A model generated the notes under the pieces. That model saw nothing but the letters and a program-made list of their open reading frames with translations, ran no database searches and was not told the DNA's origin. Positions 58,073 to 64,000 of a stretch of 64,000 nt of DNA are shown piece by piece (positions within the stretch are counted from its first letter, which is position 1; each line of letters begins with the position of its first letter). This DNA is from Peromyscus leucopus. Taxonomy: Eukaryota > Chordata > Mammalia > Rodentia > Cricetidae. A program made the position numbers and the translations under genes. The stretch spans positions 50,194,953 to 50,258,952 of the forward strand of contig NC_051068.1 of NCBI RefSeq assembly GCF_004664715.2, given 5' to 3'.

Positions 58073-58230
58073 TCTGGGCAGTGGTGACACAAGCCTTTTA
58101 TGCCAATACTCCAGAGGAAGAGGCAGAGGCAGGCATATCTCTGTGAGTTCAAGTACAGCCTGGTATAAAAGTGAGTTCCAGGACAGCCAGGGCTGTTACA
58201 CAGGCAAATCTTACTTTAAGAAAAACATGA
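58073..58230 (+). mobile_element. B1 SINE
   Basis: 'ctgggcagtggtgacacaag', 'agaggcagaggcaggcatat', 'ctctgtgagttcaagtacag', 'gtgagttccaggacagccag', 'ggctgttacacaggcaaatc'. The 3' half 'aggacagccagggct' is closer to the Mus-like form than the other B1s here, so it may be an older subfamily. Confidence 0.96.
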
Positions 58231-58940
58231 GGAAGGATGAAGAGGAGGAGGAGATGATGATGATGAAGAAGAAATTGAGAATTTCTTCCATTTTGGCATG
58301 TGTATTGTAGTGATGACACAAAGAAATAAACTGAATGAAAGAATAAAAGAAGGATTAAGATATTAAGAAGCTGAATAGGATGATAATCAAAGTAAGTCAG
58401 TGTTGGATATGCAAAAAAGGTTCTCTCTGGAAACCACCACTTACACTGACACCTAGATAACAAACAAAATGTTATACTGCAAAGGACCATAGCACAGATT
58501 CAGTTGACATGAGACTCAAATAGCCAAAAGAGATTAACTTAAAAATAAGTATGGGCTACTCTGGTAGAAAACATGTTAGATTCTAATCGGATCATAGAAA
58601 AGACTGAGTTTAGTTCCTACCACCTTTATTTAATATAAATTGTCTACAAATACCTGAGATGACTTCAAAGTTCTCCATTATGTTTTTATGTAGGGTACCA
58701 TGCTATTTGATAACAATAGCTTTTCAACGTATTTTAAGCTCAGTTTAATACCTCTTGCTTTGCTTTTTTTTTTTTTATACGAAATGACTTAGGTTTGTTT
58801 TAAGATTTTTGTTATTTTGTGCAAGTTTTGTAATTTTTAAAAGCTCTGTATGAATTATATAGGTATTTTAATATTGATGGCATCAAAAATGAAGGCATCT
58901 TTATAGTGTGCATATCTTTTCCTTAGATATTTATTTTATC
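58231..58940. other. Unassigned stretch
   Basis: Purine-rich next to the B1 tail (58230-58275), then AT-rich. The 113-codon minus frame at 58149-58490 runs from the B1 into this purine stretch and has no domain. Confidence 0.45.
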
Positions 58941-60640
58941 TACCTTACACTCTAACCAACAATATACTTTCCTGGTCCTCCCTATCCAGTAGTCAAATCA
59001 GGATTATCTGAACCACTGCATTGGAACTATACATTGAAGACTACTGAGGCTACCACTGGATACACAACTTACACAAGTAAACACGGTGGTTTTTCCTCTC
59101 CCTGGATCTATCACGAGTTAATAGTCAGCTTTGAACGATAGGACCACATCATCTCTCCTCTATTCTCTACAGACCCATTATTGTGTCAATGCAGAACAGA
59201 CATCTACAGGAGCTGTGAGTTAGTGAGTGTGATGGCTCTTTCTTTCTGGGAACTTGCATTTTCAGGTATTTTCCTCTATCTCTTATCTACTTTCTACTGC
59301 CTCTTCTGCAGTGTTTCTTGGGCCTTAAAGGGAAGACTGTGTCTTGTTTAGGTGTGAGCACTTGTCTGCTATTATTCTCAACTATTCTCAAAGTCTCCTG
59401 TAGCCCAAAGTATTTATCCATGCATTCATTGGAATTAGAAATTTCTCTGATAAGGCATTTATCTATGGATAGAATTATATATTTATAATGTATTGCAATG
59501 CTTTTCAATTTAACTAAACAACTGTATTCAATGCGCCACTAATGCCTACGACCTGGTTTATAATTTTCTTCAGACCAGGTTTACAGGTGCAGGAAGATTC
59601 CATTTTGTGGAATAGGTCCTTAGATCCAGAGAATGATTGGTTACCCCAATAACAGTAGTGCTACTATTGTACAAATCAGCATATCACACCTGGCAAGTTG
59701 GTCTTCCTGTTCATAGGGTTGACGGCTTGGCAAGATTTCTGAAGCCCTTTCTCTTCTAACATCTTGAAAAACACCTTCCATGGCTATGAAAAGCAAGACA
59801 GAAAATAGGAAGCTACCAGTTCAATTCCAGCTTGATTTCTCTATATCATGTTACCAAGATATTTGGTGTCTTTATGGATAATGTCTTATGAAAAAGTTCT
59901 GGTGGACAACCAAAAGAAATAGCTAGAACCTATATTGTTTTGTAAGCAACTGAGACTTCTTTGGTCAATTAGTAAATCAAAACTGAAGATCCCTGGCACT
60001 GTGTTTTATTTAATAACCCATTGCTCTAGAAGCAGCTTTTTTTTTTTTTTTTTTTTTTTTTGACAAGTCAAGATATCTCTTTTCAATTCTTCTTTTAAAT
60101 ATAACATGTGGGTTTAATTTGCTTGCACAATAGTTAGGTTCAATATGGATTTTAATATCTCCTTCAATCTGTTTCACCCTCACCTTCATCCCTTCTTCTC
60201 TCCCATATTTCCTCCCACTACTGAGTTAATCCTCCCACTCCCAATATATACTTTTGCATTATTCGTGTCCTACAATCCTTCCTCTTCTAAAGCATCTTTT
60301 CCTCATTTGCTTTTTTCTGGTTTCTTCACTTGTGCAAATACTCAAAGTTGAGCACAGAGAACTTGGAAATTGAAGCCATAGTAGTGGCTATTCGTGGTTG
60401 TCAATTTGAATACATTTGGAATTAACTAAGCCCCAAGTAGCTAGATACAACTGGAAGGGATTTTTCTTAATTAAATCATGTGAAGTAGGAAGACCTACCC
60501 TAAATATGGATATTTTGATGTGGGAAGATCCACAGTAAATCTTTTAATGTGGAAAAAAATCCCTTAAATCCGGGACAAACCTTGTGATTGCAGTTATACA
60601 AAGGACAAGGACGAAGGCTGTTCTGCCAATCCAAGCCCCA
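58941..60640 (+). mobile_element. Long composite rodent repeat (L1 3'-like), family not assigned
   Basis: A long run of phrases that I recognise from rodent interspersed repeats in a constant order: 'acatctacaggagctgtgag', 'gatggctctttctttctggg', 'ctgctattattctcaactat', 'tgcattcattggaattagaa', 'caactgtattcaatgcgcca', 'gattggttaccccaataaca', 'ccaagatatttggtgtcttt', 'tctcttttcaattcttcttt', 'caaatactcaaagttgagca', 'gtcaatttgaatacatttgg'. A 22-bp T run sits at about 60039-60060. No coding frame survives. Confidence 0.6.
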
Positions 60641-61205
60641 TTCTCATCCCAGATATGCAGCAGAACTCGCGGTTACCATATCCTGTGGATCTTAAGTAAC
60701 TGTCCTCCTACCACTTGTTGCTTTTTCCAGGGTCCCAACCTCCACAGGCACCCCCTGCTAAGGAAGGGCAGCTCTTGCCAGGCCAACAAGTAGGCTGAAG
60801 GCAGGCCCATACTTCTACTGCCTCTGAGAACCAACACCCACTCAGCCTCATCTCTCATTCTGTAGCAGGAACCCCACTGAGGTCTTTCTTTCCTCTCAGA
60901 ACCCATCCCCAGTGAATCACAAATACTTTTTCCTCAACCTTCCTTCCCCCAGATCATCCCAGTATCCAAGCCTCTAACACCAGCAGGAATTCCCTGTGAG
61001 CACACCAGCGGAGGTTTTTTTTGTTTGTTTGTTTGTTCATTTTTGTTCTTATTTTTGTTTGTTTGTTTTCTTTTGTTGGGGGGGGCACTGTAGGTGTGAG
61101 GGGAGGAGATGAGGGTACCAAGAGATAAGAGGAAATGGGGTGAATGACATGAAACCCATGAAGAATCAATACAGAAATTAAATGTAAATTTAAAAAAAAT
61201 ACCAA
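60641..61205. other. GC-richer stretch ending in an A-rich tail, possible retroelement end
   Basis: 60700-60990 is C-rich with short opposing frames (69 and 77 codons). After a (TTTG)n patch and 'ggggggggc', the stretch 'gaggggaggagatgagggta' to 'aatttaaaaaaaat' looks like the 3' end of a rodent L1 or similar element. Family unproven. Confidence 0.4.
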
Positions 61206-61329
61206 ACAGCTATATTAAGAAAATATCTGTATTGCCCTCACATTAGTAAAGTCATATCTTTAAAATAACAATGAAATTAATACATCATGAATTGATAGAC
61301 ACAAAAAAATTTGGCTGAATTACAGTGAA

Positions 61330-61923
61330 ATTTCAAATCTCGTCCTCTGAGGGTACTGGTGATTAAAGTGAGGGCATGAATGGGTAAATAATGGGATCCT
61401 ATGTCTGGGATGGAGATGTGTGGGAGGACCCTGCTGAGGCTGAGAACTTTGAACCCTCAGATTTCATCTCACCTGAAGAAGAAATCTCTCTACCCTTAGG
61501 AAAAGATACACCCCTACTCTCACAGTCTTAAGTATTACCTTGTCCACCTTTTGTATGAGGAAATTATTCCTTGATGGTCTGGTAAACTAGAAGTGACTTT
61601 CCCTGGAGGAAGTAGTAGCCATGACAATACTGATGTACTTCATGGCCCAACAGTTACCTCTAGACCTAAAACCAGACTTACAGTAAATCAAGCCCCATAA
61701 AGGGGAGATGAAAAGTATAGTCCATAAAGAGGTACACTACACCAATAAAGAGCTTAATGAGTTTGCTAATTCATTCAAGCAGAAGTCTGGGGAATATGTA
61801 TGGGAATGGATATTAAGAGTATGGGATAATGAATGAACATGAAACTCGAACGTTTTATTGATATGAACACACACTCAGTGGAGATTATAGGTTTAATATG
61901 GAAACGCACATAACCTTGATTTT

Positions 61924-61958
<35 letters not shown>

Positions 61959-62160
61959 GAAAAGTGTCAAAAGTTTGTTGCAATGGTTAGCTGAAGCATT
62001 TGTCAAGACTGCCTACCCGCCTACTAAGAAGTTGGAGAAGCCTGATACTCCCAGACTTTTTGTGCTGAAAAGAGTATTTTAATGCTTGGAGAACTGCAAT
62101 TCTAGAGTAGGTATGTGGTGTTAAATACAGTACAACACAATGGGAAGGGACAGAATATTC
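61330..62160 (+). mobile_element. Decayed ERV internal region with gag-like stretch
   Basis: In one frame (about 61702-61836) the translation has the layout of an endogenous retroviral Gag capsid segment: a K-E-L-x-E-F motif, then K-S-G-E, then W-x-L-R-x-W-D, followed directly by a stop. A second in-frame patch lies at about 61981-62080. This layout suggests ERV-L-type Gag, from general knowledge of the family. The reading frame is broken by stops and a (TG)n insertion, so no protein is made. Confidence 0.58.
61925..61956. repeat. (TG)n microsatellite inside the ERV remnant
   Basis: About 16 pure GT/TG units. Confidence 0.96.
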
Positions 62161-62572
62161 TTCACTAATCTTTTTTTTTAATTTTATTTTAAAATAGTAT
62201 TCAGTTCTACATAACAGCCACAGATTTCCTTGTTCCCCCTCTTCCTGCCCCCCTCCCCTTCCCCCAGCCCACCCCCTTTCCCACCACCTCCAGATCAAGG
62301 CCACCCCCGAGGACTGAGATCGACCTGATAGACTCAGTCCAGGCAGGTCCAGTCCCCTCCTCCATGATTGAGCCAAGAGTCCCTGTATAAGTCCCAGGTT
62401 TCAAACAGCTATCTCATGCAGCGAGCCCAGGACCTGGTACCACTGCCTAGATGCCTCCCAAACAGATCAAGCCAATCAACTGTCTCACCTATTCAGTGGG
62501 CCTGATGCAGTTGGAGGCCCCTCAGCCTTTGGTTCATAGTTCATGTGTTTCTATTCGTTTGGCTAAAGACGT
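62161..62572 (-). mobile_element. L1 3' UTR-type fragment (antisense), copy B
   Basis: T run at 62170-62178, then 'cagttctacataacagccac', 'ccagatcaaggccacccccg', 'ctgatagactcagtccaggc', 'gatgcctcccaaacagatca', 'caactgtctcacctattcag', 'catagttcatgtgtttctat'. Same element type as 25235-25800. It separates two stretches of ERV-like sequence. The 129-codon minus frame is incidental. Confidence 0.9.
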
Positions 62573-63240
62573 TCAGTGGTGAAAGAGGCAGCATGACATT
62601 TGAAGAGCTTTTTCTTCACCCTTTTTCTTGTGTCAGACCTTAGGGTTGGAGTTGCTATTACTCAATTGGATGATTTAAATGTGATGGGCATAATTGTGCT
62701 CTAGGGTAGCAGGAGCCAGATAACAGCATTGAATTTCCAAAGGCAAGATGATTATAGTTATTGTAGTGGCAACAAAGGTAAAGCAATGTCCATCATGGCC
62801 TGACATATACTGGGTAGCAGAGTTGAAATTTTGTCATGGAATGACTTATATGGACCTTTGGTACTGACTAATCAGTCATGGTATTTCCAGGAGTGAAATA
62901 GATAAGAATCTTAGTGTATTTTTGTTTGATCTATATGAGCAGAAAATTTTTCATATTAAAGAAAGGCTACATTGGATGGTGGCAATGAACCAGTTTCCAG
63001 ATTAGTCAGTTTGCAGATGCAGAACCCATTGAATGCAAGGAAGAAACTTTGAGAAAGAACTTTGCTAAAATTTGTAAGTGTTTTTACTGTTGCTCTTTCT
63101 CTATCCTTCTTCTGAGGGAGTACATCCTTTTACACGGATAAACCTACATTGGGGAGAAGGAAAGTATTTGGGGGTCTATTGGTTAGTGGTTCAAAATTGA
63201 CAGTGATTCTGAGAGACTCCGAGAAACATTGTGACTATTC
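62573..63240 (+). mobile_element. Probable continuation of the ERV internal region
   Basis: 'ggagttgctattactcaatt', 'ggatgatttaaatgtgatgg', 'aatgtccatcatggcctgac', 'cttatatggacctttggtac' resemble rodent ERV internal sequence that I remember. No frame is open. Confidence 0.45.
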
Positions 63241-63419
63241 AAAAACAGGAAATAGAAACAATCTAGCCACCCATCAACTGATAAATGGACAATGATAATG
63301 TGGCACCCTTACACAATAGGATGTTATACATCTATTAAGCAGTAAAATTATGAAATTTGATGGTAAATAGTTGGAGCTATAATCATTCTGAGTGGTGTAA
63401 CCCATACCCAGAAAGACAA
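63241..63419 (+). mobile_element. L1 3' fragment (sense)
   Basis: 'gaaacaatctagccacccat', 'caactgataaatggacaatg', 'ttacacaataggatgttata', 'catctattaagcagtaaaat', 'attctgagtggtgtaaccca', 'tacccagaaagacaaatata'. These are L1 ORF2 C-terminal sequence landmarks. Confidence 0.95.
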
Positions 63420-63437
63420 ATATATATATATATATAT
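63419..63437. repeat. (TA)n short run
   Basis: About nine TA units at the right edge of the L1 fragment. Confidence 0.9.
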
Positions 63438-63440
63438 TTC

Positions 63441-64000
63441 CTTCATTTTCAGATGATAACCTTGAATCTTCAAATATGTGTGTTTGGTTGGAGATTTTCA
63501 AAGCACAATCTGGCTTGTGGAGAGTGCCTACCACAGGACATGAACAAAATCAAGAACACTGGTGCCTAGAATTCAAGTATATACAGGAATTTAGCTCAAC
63601 AACATATGTCTCATGAAATGAGAAATGTTTATATTACTATTTTCAACCTATACTAATACTACTAAAGTTTTGAATATTTTTTCAAAAATAGCTTAAACTG
63701 GAAGACTGCATCAGGGAGTTCTTTATAATTAGAAGCACATTACATAACTGACTTTTATAGAGTCAAAACTTTGAGATGTAAAATACAAACTATACTGCAT
63801 TATTTTCAAAATCATATCTTTAACAATTAACATATTAATCTAGTCACTGTAAAACCAAATTTATAAATTCCTAATTTAATACTTCTTTACACACTCTGAC
63901 CCAGGTTACTCAGAAATAAAATTTAGCTTCAAAAATTTCATAAAGAACTTATGGTTTCCAATATTTAATAATATATTACACAGTTCTCTGAGGAGTTCAC
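63441..64000. other. AT-rich stretch to the window end
   Basis: No recognisable feature. Confidence 0.5.

Noticed and set aside
58149..58490. 113-codon minus-strand frame
   Set aside because: Begins in AT-rich sequence and ends inside a B1. The His/Leu-rich middle is a purine stretch read in antisense.

Overview
The window is mammalian nuclear DNA from a muroid rodent, most likely a cricetid (deer mouse, vole or hamster group). It is AT-rich and CpG-poor, with no long open reading frame and dense B1, B2, ID/B4 and L1 copies. Two full B1 copies (6544-6715 and 44323-44492) have a 3' half reading like 'ccaggaaaggc-caaagc-acacagagaaaccct', the form I associate with cricetid B1 rather than the Mus form 'ccaggacagccagggctacacag'. 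I see no protein-coding exon, rRNA, tRNA, CpG island or CRISPR array that I can support. The window looks like an intergenic or deep intronic, repeat-rich tract. Family names below come from recognition by memory, not from a database search.

Layout. 1-14 kb: mostly diverged unique sequence with a GATA microsatellite, a B2-like SINE, a URR1-type DNA transposon fragment, B1 pieces, an LTR copy with a 6-bp target-site duplication (TSD; 5980-6342), a B1, and a purine-rich degenerate tandem array (12768-13016). 14-26 kb: L1 fragments (14226-14420, 15755-16640, 21918-22512, 25235-25800), SINEs of several ages, a complex CA/TA microsatellite, and a B1 whose A-tail has grown into a 300-bp pyrimidine tract. 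26-40 kb: sparse repeats, including the longest repeat-poor stretch (35591-40031). 40-50 kb: an inversion-bearing L1 with a 13-bp TSD (40821-41628), an ORF2 fragment carrying a B1 with its own 13-bp TSD, and three copies of an LTR that contains B1-derived modules (43102-43563, 46737-47223, 48759-49262), the last nested in an L1 3' UTR. 51-57 kb: SINEs, then a pair of related minus-strand LTRs 2.9 kb apart with a polypurine tract and a weak primer-binding-like site (52866-56364), reminiscent in size of the mys elements of Peromyscus. 58-64 kb: B1, a long composite rodent repeat, and decayed ERV internal sequence with a gag-like stretch, split by an L1 3' UTR fragment.

Nothing here is a co-operating gene system. 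The interest lies in the insertion history: TSDs, nesting order, composite LTR structure and microsatellites growing from SINE tails. These can be read directly from the bases and give relative ages for several insertions.
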